DNA from: Rickettsiales bacterium
GTDB taxonomy: Bacteria; Bacteroidota; Bacteroidia; Cytophagales; Cyclobacteriaceae
Direction: 5' to 3'
Assembly (NCBI GenBank): GCA_002729235.1
Contig: PBTY01000014.1
Location: 17,501-51,777 of the forward strand
Length of the DNA stretch: 34,277 bases
Made by a program: the position numbers and the translations under genes. Of the stretch, positions 24,698 through 33,291 are shown one piece after another. Below the pieces are notes generated by a model that was not told where the DNA came from, did not search any database, and worked only from the letters and a program-made list of their open reading frames with translations. Every line of letters begins with the position of its first letter. The stretch's first letter is position 1.

Positions 24698-25123
24698 ATG
24701 GAATCAATCCAGTTTTTTACTGAAGAGATTGATTTCGAATTGTCCAATCAATCTGAAATTGCTGACTGGTTACAACGTATTGCAACGGATCATCAGGCAG
24801 AGATTGACACCATCAATTATATTTTCTGCTCCGATGATTATCTCCTAAATATCAATAAGGAGTATTTAGCACATGATTATTATACCGATATAATCACCTT
24901 CGATAATTCTATCGAAGGGGCTCCTATCCTATCCGACATCTTTATAAGCATTGACAGAGTCCAGGACAATGCTAATCAGCAGGGCAACTCTTTTGACAAT
25001 GAACTACACCGCGTACTCGCCCATGGACTACTTCACCTCCTTGGATTCAAAGACAAGGAAGAGGATGATCAAATCTTAATGAGGCAAAAAGAAGACACCT
25101 GCTTATCTTTGCTGAAAAAATAG
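24698..25123 (+). CDS. ybeY: Endoribonuclease YbeY (rRNA maturation factor)
   Basis: The 141-residue protein has the YbeY fold markers DYYTDIITFD (60-69), GDIFISIDRV-like LSDIFISIDRV (78-88) and the zinc site HGLLHLLGFKDK (109-120). H109 and H113 are kept; the usual third His is Asp119. The GFKDK form is, as I recall, normal for Bacteroidota. YbeY is a single-strand RNase that helps mature the 3' end of 16S rRNA and takes part in ribosome quality control. The ATG follows directly on the upstream stop. The final G of its own stop codon is the first base of parS-like site 3. Confidence 0.92.
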   Translation: MESIQFFTEEIDFELSNQSEIADWLQRIATDHQAEIDTINYIFCSDDYLLNINKEYLAHDYYTDIITFDNSIEGAPILSDIFISIDRVQDNANQQGNSFDNELHRVLAHGLLHLLGFKDKEEDDQILMRQKEDTCLSLLKK

Positions 25124-25136
25124 TTCCACGTGGAAC
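25123..25136. promoter_or_regulatory. parS-like site 3 (ybeY-mnmG gap)
   Basis: GTTCCACGTGGAAC is a perfect 14-base palindrome. It differs from GTTTCACGTGAAAC by two compensating changes and equals the palindromic parS form known from pseudomonads. Confidence 0.8.
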
Positions 25137-25169
25137 ACCTTGTGGTGTTTCTGTGTTGGTTGATGAACT

Positions 25170-25183
25170 GTTTCACGTGAAAC
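25170..25183. promoter_or_regulatory. parS-like site 4 (ybeY-mnmG gap)
   Basis: GTTTCACGTGAAAC is an exact match to the parS core and a perfect palindrome. It is preceded by T, as in the 16-base consensus, and lies 13 bases before the mnmG ATG and 47 bases (start to start) from site 3. Confidence 0.88.
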
Positions 25184-25196
25184 CTTTTAAAAAAAT

Positions 25197-27062
25197 ATGT
25201 TTCCAGAATACGATGTAATTGTTGTTGGAGCTGGGCATGCAGGATGTGAAGCCGCAGCTGCTGCAGCTAACATGGGATCTAAAGTACTCTTAGCTACCAT
25301 GAACATGAACACTATTGCTCAAATGTCATGTAATCCTGCAATGGGTGGCGTGGCCAAAGGACAAATAGTTCGTGAAGTAGATGCTCTTGGAGGATACTCA
25401 GGTATCATATCTGACAAATCCATGATCCAATTTCGCATGCTTAATAAAAGTAAAGGACCTGCTATGTGGAGTCCTCGAGTACAATCTGATCGTATGCGCT
25501 TTGCAGAAGAGTGGAGACTTGCCCTTGAGGCGACTCCCAATGTAGACTTCTGGCAAGAAATGATTACTGGTATAGTTGTTAAAGATAAGAGAGCTGTTGG
25601 CGTAAGAACAAGTCTTGGGATAGAAATCAAAGCTAAATCCGTGGTTCTTACCAATGGTACATTTCTCAATGGACTCATTCATATAGGCGAAAAACAATTT
25701 GGTGGAGGAAGAGCTGGTGAACGAAAAGCAACAGGAATTACCGAACAACTCATCGAACTGGGATTTGAAAGTGGAAGAATGAAGACCGGAACACCACCTA
25801 GAATAGATGGTAGGAGTCTTGATTACACCAAAATGGAAGAACAAAAAGGTGATGAAAACCCAGAGAAATTCTCATATCTGGATTCTACTACGCCATTAAA
25901 AGATCAAAGATCATGTTGGATTACCTATACAAGTCCTGAAGTTCATGGTGTACTACAAACGGGATTTGAGAAATCACCAATGTTCAATGGACGAATAAAA
26001 GGTCTAGGCCCTAGATATTGTCCTTCTATTGAAGATAAAATTAATCGCTTTGCAGAGAGAGATAGACATCAAATATTTGTAGAACCCGAAGGATGGAACA
26101 CTGTAGAAGTATATGTGAACGGATTTTCAACTTCATTACCAGAAGATGTTCAATACAAAGCCTTAACCAAAATTCCTGGATTTGAGAATGCTAAAATGTT
26201 CAGGCCAGGTTATGCCATTGAGTATGACTTCTTCCCTCCCACACAATTGAACCAAACATTAGAGACCAAGTTAATATCCAACTTATACTTTGCAGGACAG
26301 ATAAATGGAACTACAGGATATGAGGAAGCAGCATGTCAGGGATTAATGGCTGGTATCAATGCACATCTCAAAGTACAGGAGAAAGATGCTTTTATATTAA
26401 ATAGATCAGATGCTTATATTGGAGTTCTTATAGATGACCTTATCAATAAAGGTACTAATGAACCTTATCGTATGTTTACATCCAGAGCTGAGTATCGTTT
26501 ACTACTTCGCCAGGATAATGCCGATCTTAGATTGACACCAAAAGGATATGAAATAGGTCTGGCAACAGAACATCGGTATGACCTTACGATGGCCAAAATG
26601 CACGAGACAAAAAGACTTATCAATGATTTGAAGCAGAAGAAACATAAACCGGCTGACTTCAATCCAATGCTAGAATCAATCGATAGTGCTCCTGTTAAGG
26701 ATACGTCTTCTATGTACCAGGTTTTAAAAAGACCAAATATTACATTGGAGATACTAAGTTCTATAGATCCAGAATTAAAGAAGTATTTAGAATCGTTTAA
26801 TACTGATGTTAAAGAACAAGCTGAGATACAAATTAAGTATGAAACATATATAGAAAGAGAAAGAGAGAATTCGGAAAAAATGAGTGCATTAGAAAATCGT
26901 AAAATCAATCCCGATTTTGATTATAGTCAGATATCTTCGCTATCCTCTGAAGCAAGAGAAAAACTGTTAAAAATAAAACCATCAACATTAGGTCAAGCTT
27001 CCAGAATATCTGGAGTATCAGCCTCAGACGTTTCTATATTAATGGTTTACTTAAATAAATAA
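25197..27062 (+). CDS. mnmG: tRNA uridine 5-carboxymethylaminomethyl modification enzyme MnmG (GidA)
   Basis: The 621-residue protein has the FAD-binding GAGHAGCEAA (11-20) after a VIVV strand, the MnmG signatures SCNPAMGGVAKG and GGRAGERKATGITEQL, TGTPPRIDGRS, and the C-terminal helical tRNA/MnmE-binding part ending ASRISGVSASDVSILMVYL. With MnmE it adds the carboxymethylaminomethyl group to U34 of certain tRNAs. Length is normal (about 620-630). Two parS-like sites fill the 73-bp gap before it, so any promoter must coexist with ParB binding. mnmG is near the replication origin in many bacteria, which fits the oriC candidate 2.6 kb downstream. Confidence 0.97.
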   Translation: MFPEYDVIVVGAGHAGCEAAAAAANMGSKVLLATMNMNTIAQMSCNPAMGGVAKGQIVREVDALGGYSGIISDKSMIQFRMLNKSKGPAMWSPRVQSDRMRFAEEWRLALEATPNVDFWQEMITGIVVKDKRAVGVRTSLGIEIKAKSVVLTNGTFLNGLIHIGEKQFGGGRAGERKATGITEQLIELGFESGRMKTGTPPRIDGRSLDYTKMEEQKGDENPEKFSYLDSTTPLKDQRSCWITYTSPEVHGVLQTGFEKSPMFNGRIKGLGPRYCPSIEDKINRFAERDRHQIFVEPEGWNTVEVYVNGFSTSLPEDVQYKALTKIPGFENAKMFRPGYAIEYDFFPPTQLNQTLETKLISNLYFAGQINGTTGYEEAACQGLMAGINAHLKVQEKDAFILNRSDAYIGVLIDDLINKGTNEPYRMFTSRAEYRLLLRQDNADLRLTPKGYEIGLATEHRYDLTMAKMHETKRLINDLKQKKHKPADFNPMLESIDSAPVKDTSSMYQVLKRPNITLEILSSIDPELKKYLESFNTDVKEQAEIQIKYETYIERERENSEKMSALENRKINPDFDYSQISSLSSEAREKLLKIKPSTLGQASRISGVSASDVSILMVYLNK

Positions 27063-27063
27063 C

Positions 27064-27939
27064 ATGTACGAAAAGCTGGAGGAGTGCCCTTCCTGTAAGC
27101 ACACAAAGTTTTCTAATCATCTGATATGTAAAGACCATACGGTATCTGGTGAAAGCTTTGCATTGGTGAAATGTGATAAATGTGGAATAATCATTACCAA
27201 TCCTCGTCCAGATGTTGATAGCATTGCTAAATACTATGAGGATAAAAATTATATATCGCATACCAACAAAGCCAACAATCCAATCAACATTGCCTATAAA
27301 CTAGTAAGGTCAATTACTCTCAAACAAAAATATGATCTTATAAAAAAGCATAACCAACAAAAACGACTATTAGACTTTGGTTGTGGATCTGGTGTCTTTC
27401 TCAATTATATCAAAGAAAAAGGCTATGAGGTCTCAGGTTTGGAATCACATGCTGAAACTGCTCAAAGTGCACAACAACTTACCGGTGCTACTATATACAG
27501 TAAATTACAGGACTTACACAAACATCACTATGATGTAATTACAGCCTGGCACGTAATAGAACATGTTCATTTATTAAGAGATACGATTAATACCCTTAGA
27601 AAATGTCTCAATCCTAATGGCATACTTATTATTGCCGTTCCTAACCATAGATCATTTGATGCCGAATTTTACAAGGCAAACTGGGCAGCATATGACGTTC
27701 CAAAACACCTCTACCATTTTGATCAAAGCTCTATTAAAACATTAGCCAAAAACTGTAAGCTCAAAGTCAAGGCAACCTACCCCATGAAATTTGATTCATA
27801 TTATGTTTCGTTACTCAGTGAGAAATATGCCAATGGCAAACAAAACTTAGCCAAAGCAATTCAGATCGGATATCAATCCAATAAAAAAGCCAATCAAACA
27901 GGAGAATATTCTAGCCTTATCTACGTATTAGAAGCATGA
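27064..27939 (+). CDS. Class I SAM-dependent methyltransferase with N-terminal zinc ribbon
   Basis: The 291-residue protein has an N-terminal ribbon (C8-x2-C11 and C37-x2-C40) of the type found in methyltransferases that act on nucleotide-linked sugars or other small carriers. The Rossmann motif I LLDFGCGSGVF (103-113) binds S-adenosylmethionine; AWHVIEHVH (about 160-168) is the usual post-motif II element and NPNGILIIAVPN motif III. The target is unknown. It begins one base after mnmG and its stop overlaps the next start by four bases (ATGA), so it is in the mnmG transcript. Confidence 0.87.
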   Translation: MYEKLEECPSCKHTKFSNHLICKDHTVSGESFALVKCDKCGIIITNPRPDVDSIAKYYEDKNYISHTNKANNPINIAYKLVRSITLKQKYDLIKKHNQQKRLLDFGCGSGVFLNYIKEKGYEVSGLESHAETAQSAQQLTGATIYSKLQDLHKHHYDVITAWHVIEHVHLLRDTINTLRKCLNPNGILIIAVPNHRSFDAEFYKANWAAYDVPKHLYHFDQSSIKTLAKNCKLKVKATYPMKFDSYYVSLLSEKYANGKQNLAKAIQIGYQSNKKANQTGEYSSLIYVLEA

Positions 27940-29642
27940 AGCTGATTATCAAATCACTAGTCATAATTATACTATTTGAGATTTTATCCTATGGATGTGC
28001 AAATCCTATATCTCCTACAGGAGGAATAAAGGATACAATACCACCCACTTTGTTAGAATCTAATCCCTTAGATCAACAACTTAATTTCGAAGGACAGACA
28101 ATTACACTTTGGTTTGATGAAATCATCTCTGCAGATAAGATTACATCCAACCTTGTAATCACTCCAACAACAGAAACGAAATATAAAACGGTTCAAAAAA
28201 AATATTCAGTGTCTCTTCAATTTGAAGAACCATTTGATGACAGCACTACTTATACCTTTAATTTCTTTGATGGAATAACAGACATCACTGAAAAGAATCC
28301 AGCTGAAAATCTGATTCTCGCTTTCAGTACAGGTAACTACATTGACTCACTATATCTCTCCGGACAAGTTATAGATCTCTTGACAGGCGAACCACAAGAT
28401 AAAATTACAGTCGGTCTATATAACATTACTGACTCACTAGACTTTCAAACCACTAAACCAACATACTTTAGTACAACTGATAAATCTGGTAATTTCTATT
28501 TACAAAACATTAAAGCAAGCAACTTTAGAATGTTTGCATTTGGAGATGAGAACAGAAATTTGATATTTGACGCTGCTACTGAAAGTTATGCCATCTACTC
28601 AGATACTTTAAATATGCGTCTAGTATCTGGGGACACCGTCAATCTCTCTAGTATTAAAATTGATGCTTCAGAACTTAATTTCATTTCAGCAAGACCAAGT
28701 GGTTTGTATTTTGATTTACGATATTCAAAACCAATTACATCCTATCAATATCATAATTCGGATTCGGTCAAACTAGCAACCAAATTGATTGATGAGAATA
28801 AAACCATACGTGTCTACGACAACAAATCATTCACAGATAGTTTGTTTAGTATATTCTATGTTAGAGACTCGCTAGGTAATCAGTCATCTGATTCTACATA
28901 CATTAAGTTTCGCGAATCATCAAGGAAGCCTGAACAATACAATCTAACTCTACAACCCGGAAAAGGATCTCAAGTAACTTCTGATACCAGGTATACTATT
29001 GAGTTTAATAAACCATCTTTTTTGATAGTCGATGACTTCCTTGATGTTGTATATGATACTCTTCTTAGATTCAACTATCAACCCAGTCTTATAAAATACG
29101 ATAAACACAACAATTCATTATCTTTCTCATTGAATATAGATAATCAAAGTTTAACCGATAGTTTGAACTCTATTATTAATTCAATACAAATTGATACGAC
29201 CAATATTGATAGTGTTTCACTTGCTTTAAAAAATAAGCTATCAACTATACCTACATCTTCTTTCAACATCGAGATCCTACCAAAATCATTTGTCTCAGTT
29301 GAATTAGATAGTTCTACCACAATTACTAATGGATATAAATTCCTAAAAACTGAAAGCCAGGGAGTCATAAGAGTTAACATGATTACAGATAGTACTCACT
29401 ACTTGGTACAGGTAATGAATAAATCAGAAGCTGTACAAACCATGAGCAACTGTACACAATGTGTATTTAATAATTTGAATCCAGGCAAATATTGGATTAG
29501 GGTATTAATAGATTCCAATAAAAATGGAATATGGGATATTGGTAATTATCGTGAAAATATAGCACCAGAACCGGTTATTTACTTCAAGGAAGAAACTACA
29601 CTTAGAGCCAACTTTGATAATAGCCTTGAATATTCCTTCTGA
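27936..29642 (+). CDS. Lipoprotein with N-terminal Ig-like (Big_5) domain
   Basis: The 568-residue product has a lipoprotein-type signal with likely attachment at Cys21 (LSYGC). The mature start CANPISPTGGIKDTIPP is a hallmark of a Bacteroidota family whose first domain (about 40-135) is Big_5 Ig-like. A carboxypeptidase-regulatory-like beta domain follows (about 142-235), and then a Thr/Ser/Asn-rich beta region. It is probably held in the outer membrane, with a structural or surface role that is not known. It starts inside the end of the methyltransferase gene (4-base overlap) and is the last gene before the oriC candidate; I see no terminator hairpin after it. Confidence 0.8.
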   Translation: MKLIIKSLVIIILFEILSYGCANPISPTGGIKDTIPPTLLESNPLDQQLNFEGQTITLWFDEIISADKITSNLVITPTTETKYKTVQKKYSVSLQFEEPFDDSTTYTFNFFDGITDITEKNPAENLILAFSTGNYIDSLYLSGQVIDLLTGEPQDKITVGLYNITDSLDFQTTKPTYFSTTDKSGNFYLQNIKASNFRMFAFGDENRNLIFDAATESYAIYSDTLNMRLVSGDTVNLSSIKIDASELNFISARPSGLYFDLRYSKPITSYQYHNSDSVKLATKLIDENKTIRVYDNKSFTDSLFSIFYVRDSLGNQSSDSTYIKFRESSRKPEQYNLTLQPGKGSQVTSDTRYTIEFNKPSFLIVDDFLDVVYDTLLRFNYQPSLIKYDKHNNSLSFSLNIDNQSLTDSLNSIINSIQIDTTNIDSVSLALKNKLSTIPTSSFNIEILPKSFVSVELDSSTTITNGYKFLKTESQGVIRVNMITDSTHYLVQVMNKSEAVQTMSNCTQCVFNNLNPGKYWIRVLIDSNKNGIWDIGNYRENIAPEPVIYFKEETTLRANFDNSLEYSF

Positions 29643-30034
29643 ATAACCTGTTAACAGTGTGGAAAACCATAGCATCCTGTGTGGAATAAAGTCAAGTTAT
29701 ACCAAGCCTACCTTCATGGGCAATACAATTCTCAAGAATTGGCTAATTACTTCGCATTTATCAACCAAATATCAAAACCACACTCTGAATTCACTATACA
29801 CATTGACAGACTTATAGTTATCTACACATATATATAAATACCAGTAAATCAGTTCTTTAATATAACGATAAGCTGTGGACAACATTTAGCACACATATCA
29901 CTTATAAACAAACCAAAAAAACAAATCTAATTTCAGAGAATTACCCACATATCCACAACCTTAATAATAGAAATAGCTTTTAATTTAAAACTTATATATT
30001 CATTATAAGGTAGAAGAATAAAGTGGATAACTTC
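29643..30034. other. Candidate chromosomal replication origin (oriC)
   Basis: This 392-base AT-rich gap has no ORF. Matches to the DnaA box TTATCCACA with one mismatch: TTTTCCACA (29658-29666, minus), TTATCTACA (29818-29826, plus), TTGTCCACA (29874-29882, minus), TTACCCACA (29941-29949, plus), ATATCCACA (29949-29957, plus) and TTATCCACT (30022-30030, minus). With two mismatches: TATTCCACA (29680-29688, minus), exactly 22 bases from the first box, two helical turns. Very AT-rich stretches at about 29826-29840 and 29958-30008 could be the unwinding element. The four parS-like sites within 10 kb and mnmG nearby support the call. dnaA is not in the window, which is not required for an origin. Confidence 0.82.
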
Positions 30035-31855
30035 ATGCATATGTATATCAGAAAATTTTTCATCATAATAATCATTCTTTGCGCCGGCATTTATTCTCAA
30101 GCTCAAACCGATCAGGCAAAACTTGCCAATGAATATTTTCAGCAGGGTGAATTTGAAAAAGCCCGCGCGATGTTTGAAGATTTGGAAAAAAATCGGTCTG
30201 TTATACCCTTAATACATGCTAATTATTTCCGCCTGCTACTCGAAGAGCAGGACATCAAAGGAGCTGAAAAATATCTGGATCGAGTAATCAAATCGTTCCC
30301 GGGAAATCTAAACTATCAAGTTGATCTTGCATTTTTATATCATTCCGTTGGTGATCAGGATCAATTGGATAAATATCTCTCTTCACTGAAAAAGCAATTT
30401 CAGGAAAATCAATATCAGCTCAGTACGATAGCCCAAAACCTGGTATCTCATCAGATGTATGATAATGCCATTGAATTTTATAATACGGCACGAAAATTAA
30501 ATGGAAGACAATCAGCTTACGCCTTGGACATGGCTGCTCTGTACCGGATGAAAAATGATAAGCCAAAAATGACTGAAGAGTATATCAACTATGCCGAAGG
30601 TAATCCAGCGAATTTGGCATATGTGAAGAATCTCTTTCAAAACATACTAACTGAACCTGAGGATCAGGAATTCTTAGAAGAAACACTTATTTCTAAAATT
30701 CAAAAAGATCCAGATAACAATCTGTACTCTGACTTGTTGATCTGGCTTGAATTGCAGAGAAAAAATTATTATGTCGCTTTTATCCAGGCTAGAGCATTAG
30801 ATCGCAGAAATCAACAGCCGGGAGATCAAAGCATGCGCATTGCCCGAATTGCATACGACAATGAATCCTGGAATGACGCCATTGATATTTATTCTTATGT
30901 GATAGACACCTATGGCGATGATTACAATTATCCCCAGGCTCGCAGATTTCTGATCAAGTCAAAAGAGAATCAAGTAAAAACAGCTTTTCCTGTTGATACT
31001 CTAGCAATTCGTAATCTAGCCATAGAATATGGTCAATTGTATGATCAAATTGGGCCAAATTATACAACTCTTGAAGCATTGAAGAATAAGGCATTGCTTC
31101 ATGCCTTTTATTTAGATGAATTAGATACCGCATCTAAAATTTTGAATTTCGTTATTCAAAATCGACGCGCTCCGCGCGCTTTGGTTTCGGAGTGTAAATT
31201 AGACCTTGGCGATATTTATATTTTAACCGGCGAGCCATGGGAATCTACTCTATTATACTCTCAAGTTGAAAAAGATAATAAGGAATCCCCTCTCGGATAT
31301 GAAGCCAAATTGAGAAATGCTCGACTTAATTATTTCACGGGAAACTTCTCTTTGGCCAAGAGCCATTTGGATATTTTAAAACTGGCCACTACCCGCGAAA
31401 TTTCCAATGACGCCATAGCACTTAGTTTGTTGATAACAGACAACACTGCTTTTGATACTACAGATCTCGTCATGCAAGAATTTGCCAATGTTGAACTGTT
31501 GATTTTTCAAAATAAAACACAACAAGCTGAAGCTAAACTGACAAAAATTTTGGAAGATAATCCTGGACATAGCATTACCGATGAAGTTTACTGGCTTCAA
31601 TCGAAATTAGAATTGAAGGCCGGTAATTATCAACAAGCAGTGAATTATCTCGATAAAATTATTGAAGCCTATAATTACGATATACTGAGTGATGATGCAT
31701 TTTACAAAAAAGCGATCATCATTCAGGACTACTTACACGATGAAGAAAAGGCCATGACTTTATATCAGGAATTTCTCAAGACCCATCCAGGCAGCATGTA
31801 TGCGGCTGAAGTCAGAGTAAGAATTCGTCAGCTCCGTGGAGATTTGATTAATTAA
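30035..31855 (+). CDS. Exported tetratricopeptide-repeat protein
   Basis: From the ATG at 30035 the protein has about 606 residues. A signal peptide (KFFIIIIILCAGIYSQAQ) is followed by TPR units along most of the chain, for example LANEYFQQGEFEKARAMFED, NYQQAVNYLDKIIEAYN and DDAFYKKAIIIQDYLHDEEKAMTLYQEFLKTHPGS. TPR solenoids bind protein partners; in this phylum such exported proteins often join envelope or secretion complexes, but no partner is evident. An alternative GTG start at 30023 would add four residues ahead of the signal and overlap a DnaA-box match, so the internal ATG (30035 or 30041) is more likely. It is convergent with the HEPN-like gene (11-base gap, no clear hairpin). Confidence 0.85.
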   Translation: MHMYIRKFFIIIIILCAGIYSQAQTDQAKLANEYFQQGEFEKARAMFEDLEKNRSVIPLIHANYFRLLLEEQDIKGAEKYLDRVIKSFPGNLNYQVDLAFLYHSVGDQDQLDKYLSSLKKQFQENQYQLSTIAQNLVSHQMYDNAIEFYNTARKLNGRQSAYALDMAALYRMKNDKPKMTEEYINYAEGNPANLAYVKNLFQNILTEPEDQEFLEETLISKIQKDPDNNLYSDLLIWLELQRKNYYVAFIQARALDRRNQQPGDQSMRIARIAYDNESWNDAIDIYSYVIDTYGDDYNYPQARRFLIKSKENQVKTAFPVDTLAIRNLAIEYGQLYDQIGPNYTTLEALKNKALLHAFYLDELDTASKILNFVIQNRRAPRALVSECKLDLGDIYILTGEPWESTLLYSQVEKDNKESPLGYEAKLRNARLNYFTGNFSLAKSHLDILKLATTREISNDAIALSLLITDNTAFDTTDLVMQEFANVELLIFQNKTQQAEAKLTKILEDNPGHSITDEVYWLQSKLELKAGNYQQAVNYLDKIIEAYNYDILSDDAFYKKAIIIQDYLHDEEKAMTLYQEFLKTHPGSMYAAEVRVRIRQLRGDLIN

Positions 31856-31866
31856 ATCTTTCCGGA

Positions 31867-32229
31867 CTAAATCAATTCACAAACCATTAACTCACGGGCA
31901 AATTCTGCCATGAATACCATTTGTTTCCCTAAGTTGATGGAAGCATCGATTTCCCCGTTTTGCCATCTTTTTAATTCATGAATGTGCAAGTCAAAGTAAT
32001 TTCCACTTAATTCTCGGCATTGGTTGAGCAAGACTTCCGGATCCTCGCTGTAAACGCGTTCGCCATAATGATCCAAAAAACTAATTAGGTAGTTGGATAA
32101 AGCACTTTTGGCATTGGTGCAAACCATATAAGCCGTGTCTTCCTGATCAGCGTAGTTGAGGGCGTGATGAGCCACCGCTAAAAATTCCTCTCCTTTGTCG
32201 AATGTGGTATTGATCTGTAAGGTTTCCAT
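31867..32229 (-). CDS. Small HEPN-like helical protein
   Basis: The protein has 120 residues from the ATG at 32229. A longer frame opens with TTG at 32283, but its 18 extra residues are low-complexity (Asn/Ser/Thr) and unlikely. It is all helical. The segment AVAHHALNYADQEDTAYMVCTNAKSALSNYLISFL resembles the helix-2/helix-3 part of HEPN-fold proteins (A...AK.AL..YL), but there is no certain R-x4-6-H RNase motif, so an inactive or partner-binding HEPN is possible. I have no other name for it. No toxin or antitoxin partner lies beside it. The gap 32230-32490 contains no other gene. Confidence 0.55.
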   Translation of the reverse strand: METLQINTTFDKGEEFLAVAHHALNYADQEDTAYMVCTNAKSALSNYLISFLDHYGERVYSEDPEVLLNQCRELSGNYFDLHIHELKRWQNGEIDASINLGKQMVFMAEFARELMVCELI

Positions 32230-32490
32230 AGACGTGGTGTTTACTTGTTGATTAGAGTTTCTAATAATGAAATTATTGCTCAAACTCTTGCTCTCCGATG
32301 AAACACATCATATGTAGCGGTGAGAAATGTCAACTTTCCTGGTGTTTTCATTGGATCATTTCAATTTCTCTAAAGAATATAAAATGAATTCAATCGTTAC
32401 TGTCCAATACCACCTGATTTTTCAAAACAAACATTCATGAAAGCGATCTGTTAGTTTATTTTCGCAACCGAATTAAAAAATCAGCTTTAA

Positions 32491-33291
32491 GTGTCAATTC
32501 AAAAAATTTACGCGCTAGTCGCACTCACAATCATTTCATTTTCATCTTTCGGCCAAATTCTCAAAGTAGATAAAGGAAGTATCGCTTCAGATTCTTCTGA
32601 TTATTTCATGGGAAGTATCAACTTGGATTTCAACATGAATAATCGCAGTGCAACGGCTACTCAGAACATAACCTATACAGGAATTGATGGAGATGCAGAT
32701 TTGGTTTATGTAGGAAAAAGAAATGCATACATTCTCCTAAATCAACTGAATTATTTCAAAACCACAACAGGTCCCTTATTCAGTACAGGCCAAGTTCATT
32801 TCCGAGTAAACTTTCTGCGTAAGAATAAGATTTCCTATGAGCTCTTCTCACAGATTCAATATGACCAGGGCCGTAAAATGCCACTTCGATTATTGGAAGG
32901 AGGAAATATCCGGATTCGGGTAAAGGAATCTACTAAATCTAAACTCCATATTGGTATTGGAGCAATGTATGAACGCGAACACTGGAAAAGCCTTGAAGTA
33001 GAAAATATGATTATTGAAAAAGAGATCATCAAGTCGACCAACTATATTAATTACAAGCAAAAAATAAATGAAAATGTATCTTTCAATATGAGCGCTTATT
33101 ATCAAGGTGGTTATGATCAGGAAGAAGAACTTTTCAGAAATAGAATGAGTGGAGATGCGGTGATTACCGTAAAATTGACTGATCAATTAGCTTTCAACAC
33201 TTCATTTTCTGCTCAGTATGAAGATAAACCAATAATTGCTATCAATAATTGGGTGTACTCACTGACCAACGGATTTAAGTTTTCCTTTTAG
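32491..33291 (+). CDS. DUF481 family outer-membrane beta-barrel protein
   Basis: The 266-residue product has a signal peptide ending FSSFGQ (about 21), then alternating hydrophobic and polar strands with the DUF481 pattern (YFMGSINLDFNMNNRS, SYELFSQIQYDQG, LHIGIGAMYEREHW, NVSFNMSAYYQGGYD) and a C-terminal Phe (GFKFSF), as expected for an outer-membrane barrel. Its role is unknown. The start is a GTG at 32491, just downstream of a TATTTTCG box that is one base off the -7 consensus. The last 17 bases overlap the 3' end of the convergent YdeI-like gene. Confidence 0.78.
   Translation: MSIQKIYALVALTIISFSSFGQILKVDKGSIASDSSDYFMGSINLDFNMNNRSATATQNITYTGIDGDADLVYVGKRNAYILLNQLNYFKTTTGPLFSTGQVHFRVNFLRKNKISYELFSQIQYDQGRKMPLRLLEGGNIRIRVKESTKSKLHIGIGAMYEREHWKSLEVENMIIEKEIIKSTNYINYKQKINENVSFNMSAYYQGGYDQEEELFRNRMSGDAVITVKLTDQLAFNTSFSAQYEDKPIIAINNWVYSLTNGFKFSF

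Noticed and set aside
25123-25183. The two palindromes as a terminator or riboswitch before mnmG
   Set aside because: The arms are 7 bases with no loop and no T run, so they make poor RNA hairpins; the parS match explains them better.
27000-33000. A sharp GC-skew switch at the oriC candidate
   Set aside because: Hand counts on a few lines gave C above G in the lipoprotein gene to the left and roughly even to G-rich values to the right, but results were mixed and confounded by coding direction, so I do not use it as evidence.
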